Part shown: in pieces, positions 10,019-19,849 of the stretch
Position numbering within the stretch: position 1 is the stretch's first letter
Layout of the letters: each line of letters begins with the position of its first letter
Assembly: GCF_002095475.1 (NCBI RefSeq)
Contig: NZ_MLFR01000013.1
Location: 1 to 64,000, forward strand
Reading direction: 5' to 3'
Length of the DNA: 64,000 nucleotides
From: Pantoea rwandensis
GTDB taxonomy: Bacteria > Pseudomonadota > Gammaproteobacteria > Enterobacterales > Enterobacteriaceae
Notes under the pieces: generated by a model
What the model was told of the DNA's origin: nothing
Databases searched by the model: none
What the model saw: only the letters and a program-made list of their open reading frames with translations
Position numbers and translations under genes: made by a program

Positions 10019-11353
10019 ATGAACAGATTAAAAGCAGTGCAGCATATGCCCCGCCTGGCAGCGGGAACCCTGATGTTTGCGATGCTGAGTGCGTCTGCAA
10101 TGGCAGCCGATGCATTTAGCTATGACTCACCCTATATGTTTGGTGACTGGGGAGGTTACCGAACGCAGTTGGAAAATGATGGGATTAAATTTGACGTCAA
10201 TTACACCATGGAAAGCGCGTCTAACCTGGGCGGCGGCTCTGATAAAAACACGTCAATGCGTTACAGCGACCAATGGGCGTTTGGCGCAAACTTTGACTTG
10301 GAAAAACTGCTGAATTGGCAGGATGCAGAATTCCAGATGACCATTACCGACCGTAATGGGCAGAACATTTCCGATCAGGTGGCTGACCGCCGCACCGGTA
10401 TGCTTTCATCCGTGCAGGAGGTGTATGGTCGTGGCCAAACCTGGCGTCTGACGCAGTTCTGGTTGCGTAAAGGGCTGTTTAACGATGTCGTTGACCTAAA
10501 AGCGGGTCGCGTTACTGTCGGTGAAGACTTCGACAACTTTGACAGTAAGTTCCAGAACCTCGCTTTTGGTAGCGGCCAAGCGGGTAACTGGCGTGGCGAT
10601 CGCTGGTTCAACTGGCCAGTGTCGCAATGGGGCGGTCGCGTGAAGTTCAACATTACCCCGGAAGTGTTCTTCCAGGTGGGCTTCTACAATCAGAACAGTG
10701 CCAACTACGACAGCGGTAACGGTTTCCGCCTCGATACCAACAACTCTGAGGGCAACCTGGTGCCGGTTGAATTGGGTTGGAAACCGACCTTTGGTGCTGA
10801 CAAACTGCCGGGCAATTACCGCATCGGTTATTACTATTCATCAGCCAATGGCGATAACTACGGAAGCTGGCGCGATGGCGCCTACCAGAGCCAGGATCAC
10901 GCTTACGGCGGCTATGTGTTGTTACAACAACAGCTGACCGCGCAAGGCGGCGATGCCAGCCGTGGTTTGGGTGTGACAGTCCAAGCGGTGATGAATGACC
11001 ATAAAACGTCAAAAACCGATAATTACCAGTCGATTAGCTTCACCTGGAAAGGACCGTTTGATGCACGTCCACAGGATGAGATTGGTGTCGGTGCCGCACG
11101 TATTCACGTCAATAGCGCCTATACTCGCTCGCTGCGTGAACAGAACAATGCGAACGGCGAAACCGACTTCAACAGCCCAACTTATCTGCCGATTCAGGAT
11201 GGCTCGGAATATAACTACGAGATCTATTACAACGCTCAGCTGACCAAGTGGCTGCAACTGCGTCCTAATCTGCAGTATGTGGTGGCACCGGGTGCAGTGA
11301 GTGAAGTGAAAGATGCATTTGTGGGTGGCATCGCGGCGAACATCAATTTCTGA
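10019..11353 (+). CDS. Carbohydrate porin, OprB family
   Basis: Outer-membrane beta-barrel porin of about 444 residues that probably admits sugars. A clear signal peptide (MNRLKAVQHMPRLAAGTLMF, then AMLSASAMAA) ends near residue 30. The mature start DAFSYDSPYMFGDWGGYRTQLENDGI is the classic OprB beginning. Alternating hydrophobic and polar strands run to the end, closing with VGGIAANINF, whose final aromatic residue is typical of outer-membrane barrels. Two start codons lie six bases apart (10013 and 10019); neither has a strong ribosome binding site. The gene stands alone, with a strong terminator downstream. The specific sugar is unknown. Confidence 0.92.
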   Translation: MNRLKAVQHMPRLAAGTLMFAMLSASAMAADAFSYDSPYMFGDWGGYRTQLENDGIKFDVNYTMESASNLGGGSDKNTSMRYSDQWAFGANFDLEKLLNWQDAEFQMTITDRNGQNISDQVADRRTGMLSSVQEVYGRGQTWRLTQFWLRKGLFNDVVDLKAGRVTVGEDFDNFDSKFQNLAFGSGQAGNWRGDRWFNWPVSQWGGRVKFNITPEVFFQVGFYNQNSANYDSGNGFRLDTNNSEGNLVPVELGWKPTFGADKLPGNYRIGYYYSSANGDNYGSWRDGAYQSQDHAYGGYVLLQQQLTAQGGDASRGLGVTVQAVMNDHKTSKTDNYQSISFTWKGPFDARPQDEIGVGAARIHVNSAYTRSLREQNNANGETDFNSPTYLPIQDGSEYNYEIYYNAQLTKWLQLRPNLQYVVAPGAVSEVKDAFVGGIAANINF

Positions 11354-11370
11354 TTCGCGGATGCAAACGA

Positions 11371-11403
11371 AAAATGGCGGCCAGACAGGCCGCCATTTTT
11401 TTC
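11371..11403 (+). terminator. Intrinsic terminator after the OprB porin gene
   Basis: AAATGGCGGCC and GGCCGCCATTT form a long perfect stem with a short AGACA loop, followed directly by a run of T. It lies 18 bases after the porin stop codon. Confidence 0.88.
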
Positions 11404-11473
11404 AGATCGCTTAAAGCTGCGACGCAATTTGTTGCTCATCAGTGAGCGATACAGCCGCTTTTAGTCAGCGCGA

Positions 11474-11597
11474 TGAATCGCGCCGCTACCAAAATGCATG
11501 ATGATTTGCGCCGCTACCAAAATGCATGATGATTTGCGCCACTACCAAAATGGATGATGATTTGCACCGCTACCAAAATGCATGATGAATCACGCCG
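11474..11597. repeat. 28-bp tandem repeat, four copies
   Basis: The unit GCCGCTACCAAAATGCATGA plus TGATTTGC repeats with an exact 28-base period (CTACC at 11486, 11514, 11542 and 11570). Copies differ by one or two bases (for example CCACTACC and TGGATG). The array begins and ends with fragments of the GATGAATCGCGCCGC element found elsewhere in the window, so it probably arose by amplification of that palindromic repeat. It lies between two convergent genes, the OprB porin gene and yegD. Confidence 0.9.
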
Positions 11598-11606
11598 CCA
11601 ACCCGG

Positions 11607-12959
11607 TTAACGGAACATCACCTCGGCCCAACGCGCCAGACCTGCGGTAACCGATCCGAAGTCATCGCCACCGGCGATGGGGGTATCAGGTAATGCTTGC
11701 TGCAACGCGGCTCGCAGTACTGGAGAACGTGCGCTGCCGCCCGTCAGATAAATCACTTCAGGCTTAGTTTCACAGGTTGCCAGTGCCAGATGCACCTGCT
11801 CAAGAATACGTTCCAGCGGCTGGTTGATGGCTTCTTCCAACTGCGTGGCGCTGATGTCTGCTTGCAGTGACTGGGCGATAAATGCCAGTGAAGCGTCGGT
11901 TTGCTTCAATTCGGACAGCGCGATTTTGCTTTCTTCCGCTGCGCGTACCAGCCGATAGCTGAGCTTCTGCTGCCACACCTTTAGCAGGTGCGCGACTTTG
12001 TCCCCTTCCTCAGCATCACGAATCAAATCGCGCAGCAATTTGCCGCTGGCGGCTGAATAGAAGTCGCTTTGTGCAGGAACATCGTTGATCGCGACCGCAT
12101 TCCACCACGGGAGTGCTGGCAGGGCGGTGCCTTTTTGCGTATTACCGCCAAGTCCAAGCAGTGGCATCAACGTTTTGAACGCCAGAATAATATCCAGATC
12201 GTTACCGCCTACGCGGCAACCACTGTGGCCCAGCAGGCTCTCACGACGATCGGTTTTATTACGCCATTCAGGCCCCATCAACAGCATTGAACAGTCGGTG
12301 GTGCCACCGCCGATGTCCACCACCAGCACGCGCGTCTCTTTATCCAGCGTGGCTTCAAAGTCCAGCCCTGCCGCCACCGGCTCAAACTGGAATTCAACGT
12401 CACGGAAGCCTGCGCGTTTCGCGGCACGCAGCAAGATGCCCTGTGCCTGTTGGTTGGCGTCTTCACCGCCGAGGCCCTGGAAGTTGATCGGACGACCAAT
12501 CACCGCTTGCTCAATCGGGCGATCCAGTTGCGTTTCACCCTGCTGGCGAATGTGCAGCATCATGGCGCACACCAGATCTTCAAAGAAGGCGATTTGCTGT
12601 GGCTTAAGGCCGTTGGCGCCGAGGAAAGACTTCGGTGATTTCACGAACCACACGTCTTCCGGATCAACCATATATTGTTGCAGCGCGGTAAGTCCGAATT
12701 GCACGCTGCCCGGCGTGACTTCGATATCCTCTTCGCGGTTAAAACGCAGTGCGCGTTGTAATAACGCCGTGCCTTCACTGTCCGGTGTTGGCACCTGATG
12801 ATGACGATGCAGCCATTCACTGATCGCTTCGCGCGTTGGCGCACAAATCATGGAGGGAAGCAGGCGCTGACCCTTCTCCAGTGTCAGCAGGCGCGGTGTG
12901 CCGTTATCGCTCACTGCGATGGAACAGTTGGCCGTGCCGTAATCGAACCCGATAAACAT
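11607..12959 (-). CDS. yegD: YegD, Hsp70/DnaK-family ATPase-like protein
   Basis: This 450-residue protein is like the nucleotide-binding half of Hsp70 and lacks the peptide-binding domain. Actin-fold motifs are visible: phosphate 1 MFIGFDYGTANCSIAV at the N terminus, phosphate 2 VLVVDIGGGTTDCSMLLMG near residues 210-228, and the adenosine motif VIYLTGGSARSPVLR near 385-400. The C terminus ends GSVTAGLARWAEVMFR as in E. coli YegD, also 450 residues. I chose the ATG at 12959 over 13097 because the upstream extension overlaps yegE and has no family similarity. Its cellular role is not established. It follows yegE on the same strand by 74 bases. Confidence 0.95.
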   Translation of the reverse strand: MFIGFDYGTANCSIAVSDNGTPRLLTLEKGQRLLPSMICAPTREAISEWLHRHHQVPTPDSEGTALLQRALRFNREEDIEVTPGSVQFGLTALQQYMVDPEDVWFVKSPKSFLGANGLKPQQIAFFEDLVCAMMLHIRQQGETQLDRPIEQAVIGRPINFQGLGGEDANQQAQGILLRAAKRAGFRDVEFQFEPVAAGLDFEATLDKETRVLVVDIGGGTTDCSMLLMGPEWRNKTDRRESLLGHSGCRVGGNDLDIILAFKTLMPLLGLGGNTQKGTALPALPWWNAVAINDVPAQSDFYSAASGKLLRDLIRDAEEGDKVAHLLKVWQQKLSYRLVRAAEESKIALSELKQTDASLAFIAQSLQADISATQLEEAINQPLERILEQVHLALATCETKPEVIYLTGGSARSPVLRAALQQALPDTPIAGGDDFGSVTAGLARWAEVMFR

Positions 12960-13033
12960 AGTGATCCCCCATGCCAGAAAAAAGGGTGCGACTTTAGCGC
13001 AGCCAGCGCAGGCTGGCAACAAGCGGGTGGTGA

Positions 13034-15598
13034 TTACATCTGTACTTCTTGGTAAACGTGATACTGACCCCGCCCGGCATGTTTCGCGCTGTAGCAAGCG
13101 ACATCCGCCTGAGACATCACGACATTACTGATGCAATTGTGCCGATCAATTTGAGTGACACCGGCACTGGCGCCGACATGATAAGGCTGATCCTGCCAGA
13201 CAAAGGTATGGTCATTAACCGCCGTCACGATGCGTTGGACGACATCTCGCATCTGATCGACGTCGCTGTTCGGTAGCAAAACCCCAAACTCATCACCGCC
13301 GAGGCGTGCCAGCATATCGCTGCTGCGCAGGTGCCTTTGCATCAGATCCGCCAGCTCGCGCAGTAACGCATCGCCTGCAGCGTGGCCTGCAGAGTCATTC
13401 ACCGCTTTGAACTTGTCCAAATCGATAAACACCAGCACGTGCTGGGTTTTATTGGCTGCGGCATCATTCACCAGCCGTTTCAGCTGTTGCTCAAAGCTGT
13501 GGCGATTGGGCAGACGCGTCAGCATATCGTGTGAGGCACTGTAGCTCAGACGCTTGATCATTTTGCGTGACTCACTGACATCCTGAATAACCATCACTGC
13601 ACCGATACTGGCACCCGTCAACGTTTTCAACGGCGTAATGCTGTAATGAATTTCGACCTGCGTACCTTCCGGTGTGTGCAGTACCAGCTCCGCTTCCAGA
13701 TCGGGAGAAGTTTTCTCATCAGGCAGCGTACAGAGTAAAAGATTCTCAACGCGCGGCCCCTTGGCACCACGCGTGATATTCAACAGCTCGGTGATCGGGA
13801 CGCCCGCGGCTTTACTCTGCGTCCAGCCGCTCAAGGTTTCAGCCACCGGGTTCATAAAGGTCACGCGCATTTCATCATCGGTACTGATCACCGCTTCCCC
13901 AATGGAATCGAGGGTGATAGCCATGCGCTCTTTTTCCTGGAACAACGCTTCGTTGAGGGCGCGTAGCGGGGTAATGTCCTGACAAATCCCCAGCATGCGT
14001 TCAATTTGCCCATCCTGGCTGAGAATGCGGTTAGCCTCCGTGCGCACGAAGCGTGAGCCGGAAGGCAAGTTAACTCGGTATTCCAGATGGAAAGCACTTC
14101 GACGTTCAATGGCTTGTTGCACGGTCAGGGCGGCGGATTCACGCTCTGACGGATCCAACAGATGCAACCACACATCATAAGTTGGCACCTGATGCGGTCC
14201 GAGCGCGAACAGTTCATACATGCGCTTATCCCACAACATTTCACCGGTGAGTAAATTCCATTCCCACACGCCAATGCCACCGGCTTCATTGGCCAGCGTA
14301 ATGCGCTCCATCAGGCGTCGGTTAACCTGCTCGCTCTGCTTGAGTTCTGAAATATCGACAATCTGTGCAATGAAGTAGAGCGGCTGTAGCTGCGCATCGC
14401 GCACCATTGATACCGTCAGCCGCGACCAGACGATTTCGCCATCTTTGCGGAAATAGCGTTTCTCCATGGTGTAGGTCATGATTTCACCCGCCACCAACCG
14501 TTCCAGTTGCTGCAGGTCGCTGTCGAGATCGTCAGGATGGGTTATCTGCTGGAAAGTCAGTTTTTTCAGTTCTTCTGCTGGGTAACCCAGGGTCTGACAG
14601 AGCGACTGGTTCACCTGCTGCCAACCGCCATTTGTTGAGACCAAGGCCATGCCAATAGCGGAGTACTCCATGGCATTGCGGAAGCGGGTTTCGCTCTCGC
14701 TGATATGATGTTTTTCGCGTTGAAACGCATCCATCACCAGTGCCATTACGTGGCTGGGAATCAACACCAACAAAAACGGTAACCAGGTGGTGACCTGACC
14801 CAGCAGGGAACTGGTTTGCGGCAGATTAATCCAGTTAAAGGCGAGCAAAATGGAAATGAAACTGGCGTTTAGGAAGAACAGTAGGAAGGCTTCGAATTTT
14901 GGCAGCCATACCGCACACCAGAAAAGGATGACGACGATAAAGGTAAAGGGCCAAGGCAGAAACCGGAGCGATAAGTAGCTGGCGAGCAGCGTGACGACCA
15001 GCGTCAGTAACGTTTCCAGTTGGCGGCCGGGGGCAATCAGTTGGCGCAGTGGCTTATTAGGCCACAGTAATAACACCGGGCCAAAGGCCAGTACGCCAAT
15101 CACTTCGGAAATCACCCATGTAGAGAAAAAGGGCAGGGAGGCGCGGTGACCAACATGCAACATCCATACGGCCACCACCCCGCCCAGCAGCGGTGCGATT
15201 AATCCTGCGCAGACGGCAAAACGCACCCAGTCGAGCAGTGAATTTAGGGGAGCGTGGCGACGCAGGAGAGCGCGCAACATCAAACCGCCAAGAATGGCTT
15301 GCACCATATTTAAAATGGCGAATTTGACATTGCTCAGTGCCGGGCCAATGACAATCAGATTGGCTAATGCGGTGCCCACGACACAACTGATTAGCAGTAA
15401 GGGCACGTGTTTTGAGGGCGCACGAAACACCACCACTGTCATCAGGGCAGTGGAGTACCAAAGCGGGGAAATACGCCCGCTGATAACAATGAGTTCCAGG
15501 CAAAATAACGTCAATAAAAAGGCTAAAACCCCCAGCAGCAGGGCGTTCAGCCATTTTCTTTGTGATCTATCCTGTGAGGTCAATATCTCAAGGGTCAT
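13034..15598 (-). CDS. yegE: Diguanylate cyclase, YegE-like, MASE1-PAS-PAS-PAS-GGDEF, no EAL domain
   Basis: Membrane-bound enzyme expected to make cyclic di-GMP from two GTP. Residues 10-300 hold about eight to nine membrane segments of a MASE1 sensor. Three PAS regions follow (FRNAMEYSAIGMALVSTNGG; ITLANEAGGIGVWEWN; ITLDSIGEAVISTDDEMRVT). The GGDEF domain has an intact RLGGDEFGVLLP active site, and the upstream sequence lacks a clear RxxD inhibitory site. The protein stops at VYQEVQM, right after the GGDEF fold. E. coli YegE is about 1105 residues because of a C-terminal degenerate EAL domain; here that domain is absent and no remnant lies in the 74 bases before yegD. The start at 15598 is preferred; 15646 is possible. 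Confidence 0.92.
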   Translation of the reverse strand: MTLEILTSQDRSQRKWLNALLLGVLAFLLTLFCLELIVISGRISPLWYSTALMTVVVFRAPSKHVPLLLISCVVGTALANLIVIGPALSNVKFAILNMVQAILGGLMLRALLRRHAPLNSLLDWVRFAVCAGLIAPLLGGVVAVWMLHVGHRASLPFFSTWVISEVIGVLAFGPVLLLWPNKPLRQLIAPGRQLETLLTLVVTLLASYLSLRFLPWPFTFIVVILFWCAVWLPKFEAFLLFFLNASFISILLAFNWINLPQTSSLLGQVTTWLPFLLVLIPSHVMALVMDAFQREKHHISESETRFRNAMEYSAIGMALVSTNGGWQQVNQSLCQTLGYPAEELKKLTFQQITHPDDLDSDLQQLERLVAGEIMTYTMEKRYFRKDGEIVWSRLTVSMVRDAQLQPLYFIAQIVDISELKQSEQVNRRLMERITLANEAGGIGVWEWNLLTGEMLWDKRMYELFALGPHQVPTYDVWLHLLDPSERESAALTVQQAIERRSAFHLEYRVNLPSGSRFVRTEANRILSQDGQIERMLGICQDITPLRALNEALFQEKERMAITLDSIGEAVISTDDEMRVTFMNPVAETLSGWTQSKAAGVPITELLNITRGAKGPRVENLLLCTLPDEKTSPDLEAELVLHTPEGTQVEIHYSITPLKTLTGASIGAVMVIQDVSESRKMIKRLSYSASHDMLTRLPNRHSFEQQLKRLVNDAAANKTQHVLVFIDLDKFKAVNDSAGHAAGDALLRELADLMQRHLRSSDMLARLGGDEFGVLLPNSDVDQMRDVVQRIVTAVNDHTFVWQDQPYHVGASAGVTQIDRHNCISNVVMSQADVACYSAKHAGRGQYHVYQEVQM

Positions 15599-15724
15599 GC
15601 ACGAATCCAGCAGCGCGCATCCGTTACACGACGAAAAATGCGCCAATCATTCTCTGCTTTGCATGCTAGCACATCTCAATAAGATGTCTGCGCAGAAATC
15701 TACTGTTGCTGGGAGGCAAAAGCC

Positions 15725-16339
15725 CTAAGGGCGAAACAGGTCTGCGCGTGTATAAGGCTTTTCCAGCCCCGCGATATTGGCAGAGAAACGTTCCAGGAAT
15801 TGCTGCGTGGTGGCCACGCGGCCGTGTCCCATTAAGACGACCGGCAGTAACAGCGCGACACACACTTGTGCCAGGCTAAAGCCTTTCAACGCCGTGCGGC
15901 GCTGCGTGACCAGGAATGCACTGCTGAGGGTGAAGCCCAGCATCAACCCCGCGATTACTTCGCTAACGGAATGTGCGTGGATCACCAGGCGTGACAGGCC
16001 AACCATCATCGGAATGAGATAGCCGATGCCAATAGTCATGCTACGCCAGAAAGCCGGGAAGCGACCTGACACCAGCCACATCATCACCGGCCAGAGGGTG
16101 GCCGACATCGCACTGTGGCCGCTGAAACCGGTGAAATTAAATCTGGCGCTACCAATGCCAAAGCCGAGAAACAGTATTTTGGAGAGGCTGACAAACAGGC
16201 CAGCCAGGCCAAAAGCCAGCAGCCAATACCAGACGGTGTGGCGATTGTCACTTTTCCACGGTAATACCAATGCGATGATCACTGCGGTCGGGATCAGCAA
16301 CATGCTGTCACCAAAATAGGTCAGGGTTATCCAACTCAT
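15725..16339 (-). CDS. PAP2-family phosphatase (membrane)
   Basis: Integral membrane protein of 204 residues with about six membrane segments, related to type 2 phosphatidic acid phosphatases. Motif C2 is seen as FSGHSAMS and motif C3 as SRLVIHAHSVSEV, with the nucleophile-type His and the SR pair. Two features are unusual: the first motif (KxxxxxxRP) is not recognisable, and the Asp of C3 appears as Glu. It may act on a lipid or polyprenyl phosphate, but loss of motif C1 leaves activity uncertain. It lies upstream of yegE on the same strand with a 126-base gap. Confidence 0.8.
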   Translation of the reverse strand: MSWITLTYFGDSMLLIPTAVIIALVLPWKSDNRHTVWYWLLAFGLAGLFVSLSKILFLGFGIGSARFNFTGFSGHSAMSATLWPVMMWLVSGRFPAFWRSMTIGIGYLIPMMVGLSRLVIHAHSVSEVIAGLMLGFTLSSAFLVTQRRTALKGFSLAQVCVALLLPVVLMGHGRVATTQQFLERFSANIAGLEKPYTRADLFRP

Positions 16340-16568
16340 ATTTTTCCTTGGGTTTTATTGAGTCAACCCTTGTCGCGCACAACATGGGCAGATAAACAGT
16401 GTATCGATTAAGCGTCTGGCTGCAAAAGGGGATAATCTGAAAAGCCGCTGGTCCATTTCACTGGAATCACATCGGTGAAATACCTATAATTGCCGCCAAC
16501 TAACCCTCTCATTCGGCCTATTGCAGTGTCTGCTTCAATTGGCTCCAGTTATCAGGTCTTAAAAAAGT

Positions 16569-17207
16569 ATGACTGACAAGTCTCATCAGTGCGTGATCGT
16601 TGGCATTGCAGGTGCATCCGCATCCGGAAAAAGTCTTATCGCCAGCACGCTCTATCGTGAAATCCGTGACCAGGTCGGTGACGAGCATATCGGTGTGATC
16701 CCCGAAGATGCCTACTATAAAGATCAGAGCCACCTCACCATGGAAGAGAGGGTGAAAACCAACTATGACCATCCCAGCGCCATGGACCACGACTTGCTGT
16801 TGCAGCATCTCCGTGCCCTGAAAGCAGGCCAGGATATCGAATTGCCCGTCTACAGTTATGTCGAACATACCCGCACCACTGACTGCATTCACCTGAAACC
16901 TAAGAAAGTTATTATTCTTGAAGGTATCCTGTTGCTGACAGATTCGCGTCTGCGTCAGGAGATGAATTTCTCCATATTCGTTGATACACCACTGGATATC
17001 TGCCTGATGCGCCGTATGAAGCGTGATGTGAATGAGCGCGGACGTTCAATGGATTCCGTGATGAGCCAGTATCAGAAAACGGTACGTCCGATGTTCCTGC
17101 AATTTATCGAGCCTTCAAAGCAGTACGCCGACATCATTGTGCCGCGCGGCGGAAAAAACCGTATCGCGATTGATATCCTCAAGGCCAAAATCAACCAATA
17201 CCTTTGA
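16569..17207 (+). CDS. udk: Uridine kinase
   Basis: Pyrimidine salvage enzyme that phosphorylates uridine and cytidine with GTP or ATP. It has 212 residues (E. coli 213). The P-loop is [15 protein letters not shown] at residues 13-27, followed by [13 protein letters not shown] and the substrate-binding [13 protein letters not shown]. The conserved VILEGILLL strand and [13 protein letters not shown] lid are present. The order udk-dcd-asmA matches E. coli. The ATG at 16569 follows a leader that may carry the promoter; no hairpin was seen. Confidence 0.97.
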   Translation: MTDKSHQCVIVGIAGASASGKSLIASTLYREIRDQVGDEHIGVIPEDAYYKDQSHLTMEERVKTNYDHPSAMDHDLLLQHLRALKAGQDIELPVYSYVEHTRTTDCIHLKPKKVIILEGILLLTDSRLRQEMNFSIFVDTPLDICLMRRMKRDVNERGRSMDSVMSQYQKTVRPMFLQFIEPSKQYADIIVPRGGKNRIAIDILKAKINQYL

Positions 17208-17294
17208 ATTTACTGCGTCCGGATGGACGTGACGCGTTGAGGTTGTCACAACAGTGGCGACCTTTCGCTACACTTAGATCATGGAGTACCAGCG

Positions 17295-17876
17295 ATGAGA
17301 TTATGCGATCGCGATATTGAAGCTTGGCTCGACAACGGTAAGTTGGCGATTGAACCTCGTCCACCGGTTGAACGTATTAATGGCGCCACCGTGGATGTGC
17401 GCTTGGGTAATCAGTTCCGCACCTTCAGCGGCCACACCGCACCTTTTATTGATTTGAGTGGTCCAAAACACGAAGTCAGTGCGGCATTGGATCGCGTAAT
17501 GAGCGACGAGATTGTGCTGCCAGAAGGAGAAGCCTTCTTCCTGCATCCTGGCGAGCTCGCACTGGCAGTGACGCTGGAGTCTGTCACCATCCCTGATGAT
17601 TTAGTGGGCTGGTTAGATGGTCGCTCTTCGCTGGCACGTTTGGGTTTGATGGTGCATGTGACCGCGCACCGTATCGATCCCGGTTGGCAAGGGCGCATTG
17701 TATTGGAGTTCTACAATTCCGGTAAGCTGCCGTTAGCGCTACGTCCGGGTATGTTGATTGGTGCGTTAAGTTTTGAGCCTCTTTCTGGCCCAGCTGCCCG
17801 GCCTTACAACCGCCGCGAAGATGCCAAATATCGTGGCCAGCAAGGCGCTGATGCTAGTCGCATCGACAAAGATTGA
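17295..17876 (+). CDS. dcd: dCTP deaminase
   Basis: Converts dCTP to dUTP, the main route to dUMP for thymidylate synthesis in enterobacteria. It has 193 residues, the usual length. Family motifs are [13 protein letters not shown] at the N terminus, [13 protein letters not shown], the nucleotide-binding and catalytic [24 protein letters not shown] (with the Glu nearby in VLEFYNSG), and C-terminal [20 protein letters not shown]. It begins 87 bases after udk and is followed by an ERIC element, so asmA is probably in the same transcript. Confidence 0.97.
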   Translation: MRLCDRDIEAWLDNGKLAIEPRPPVERINGATVDVRLGNQFRTFSGHTAPFIDLSGPKHEVSAALDRVMSDEIVLPEGEAFFLHPGELALAVTLESVTIPDDLVGWLDGRSSLARLGLMVHVTAHRIDPGWQGRIVLEFYNSGKLPLALRPGMLIGALSFEPLSGPAARPYNRREDAKYRGQQGADASRIDKD

Positions 17877-17884
17877 TGTTCGCT

Positions 17885-17999
17885 TGATTAATTCGAGATG
17901 CAGCAAGGCGGCAAGAGAGTGAATCCCTTGAGCTTGCACAAGTCAGTGACGGGGTGAATGAGCGCAGCCAACGCCGCTGTAGCTTGAAGTAACAGGGTG
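17885..17999 (+). repeat. ERIC (enterobacterial repetitive intergenic consensus) element
   Basis: An imperfect ERIC unit of about 115 bases. Its core reads GTGAATCCCTTGAGCTTGCA, then CAAGTCAGTGACGGGGTGA, close to the ERIC core used for ERIC-PCR. It starts in GATTAATTCGAG and ends CTTGAAGTAACAGGGTG, and the two ends can pair. It fills the dcd-asmA gap and ends 10 bases before the asmA start codon, so a folded element could affect asmA translation. Confidence 0.85.
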
Positions 18000-18009
18000 A
18001 TGAGGGACT

Positions 18010-19808
18010 ATGAGAAGAGTGATAACAACGCTGGCCATTCTATTAGTGGTGGTCGTAGCGGGTATGACGGCACTGGTATTGCTGGTCAATCCCAACGACT
18101 TTCGTACCTATATGGTACAGCAGGTAGAACAGCGCAGTGGTTATCAGCTTGAAGTGAGTGGCGACCTGCGCTGGCACGTCTGGCCGCAACTCAGTATCCT
18201 CGCCGGCCGTATGAGCCTGACGGCTCCAGGGGCCAGTCAACCTATGGTCACCGCGGAGAACATGCGTCTTGATGTCAATCTGTGGCCACTGCTGTCACAT
18301 CAGCTGAGTGTCAGTCAGGTGATGCTTAAAAACGCGGTGATCCGTGCCACGCCGGATAGTGCTGCGCAAAAAACCAGTGGGTCGCCGGTGGGCCCGAGCG
18401 ATGCCGAACCCGTTAGTAGTACGAATAACGCTGGTCATTCGATATCGGCAAACTACGCCTCGCTGATAGCTTACTGATTTGGCAACAATCAGGTGGTGAA
18501 GAGTACAATTTCCGTAATTTAAATCTCTCTCTGGACCAGGATGCCAGCAAAAACGCCAGCATCGAACTCGCTACGCGCATTTCGCGCAACCAACGTAATG
18601 TCAGCGTCAATCTCAAAGGCCAGATGAATGTGGCGCAATATCCGCATCGTTTGGTGGGCCAACTGGATGAAATGGATTACACGCTGGATGGCGCCAACCT
18701 GCCACCGCAGGGTATCAAGGGCACGTTGAGCGGTCAGGGAGAGTGGAACGGTGATAAGCAGCAGTTCTCTTTACAGAAGGTGCAGTTGACGGCCAACGAC
18801 AGCACGTTGGATGGCAGTGCGGAAGGGCGCTTAACGCTGCCACAGCAACTTAACCTGTCATTGCACGCCACCACACTCAATCTTGATAACCTGATGGCCA
18901 GCGCGCCTGCCAGTGATAGCAGCACTGCACAACATGCGAGTGTGACCCGCACACCGGTTATCGCCGAGCCTCGCTCCCGAGAAAATGCCGATTCTCCCCT
19001 CAATCTGATGGACCTGACGTTGAACTTGAACGCCGACAACAGCGTATGGCGTGGCCTGACACTCAGCAATCTGCAAATTGATGCCAGCAATCAGGAAGGT
19101 CTGATGACGCTGAACAAGCTGCAAGGAAAAATGGGCGATGGGCACTTCTCGCTACCGGGTTCGGTGGACATTCGCCAGCCAGTCACCCAAGTGGCGCTGC
19201 AGCCTGAGATAGAAAACATCGCCCTTGCGCCTCTGATGAAAGCCCTTGAACTGCCAGAAAGCCTGCAAGGGACGGTTTCGCTCAAAGGTAATCTCAGCGG
19301 TGCAGGCTTGAGTATTGAAGAAGCTAAACGCAACTGGCAGGGTGATGCGGAACTGGAAGCCACTAATCTACAACTGGCGCAACTGAATTTGCAGCAGATG
19401 GTACGGCGTGCCGTGGCGCGCGTCAGCAATCGCGTGAGTAACGATGAGACCGACGACCAGGGCATTCAGCAACTCAGCGGACGCGTTAGCCTGAAGCAAG
19501 GCAAGATTGTGATGCCTGACTTGCAGGGTGGCAGCAGCCGACTGGCAGTTCAGACCAAAGGCAGTATTGACATGGTGAATCAGCAGCTTGATGTGACCAT
19601 TAATATGATGCTGCGCGGCTGGAAGGGCGATGACAAACTGGCCGGCCTGCTGAATGACCAGGCCATTCCATTACGCATGTATGGCGGCTGGAATAATCTG
19701 CAGTACTCGCTGCCGGTGGATGATGTGGTGCGCCAGCAGATGCAGAGCGAGGCCAAATCGCGTCTGAACGAGTGGCTGGACCGCCAACCGCCAGCGAAAC
19801 AGCCTTAA
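18010..19808 (+). pseudogene. asmA: AsmA family protein (single-base frameshift)
   Basis: AsmA is an inner-membrane-anchored periplasmic protein of the bridge-like lipid transport (AsmA/TamB/YhdP) family, linked to outer-membrane assembly. The N terminus has a membrane anchor (MRRVITTLAILLVVVVAGMT, then ALVLLV). The frame breaks at about 18430-18434: it runs SISANYASLIAY-stop at 18477, while the next frame gives SFDIGKLRLADSLLIWQQSG and continues without interruption to QPPAKQP at 19808. One extra base near 18431 would give a 599-residue protein (E. coli AsmA 617). Both halves match AsmA. The start follows GAGGGA right after an ERIC element. This may be a sequencing error or an inactivated gene. 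Confidence 0.92.
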
Positions 19809-19849
19809 CCAGCGCGCGATAAATCGTGTAAAGCTTGTCATATCATTGT

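Noticed and set aside
11474..11597. CRISPR array
   Set aside because: Units are directly contiguous with a 28-base period and no unique spacers, and no cas gene is nearby.
12085..12798. A 237-codon open frame antisense to yegD
   Set aside because: Shadow of the well-supported yegD gene; Ser/Pro/Arg-rich with no recognisable domain.
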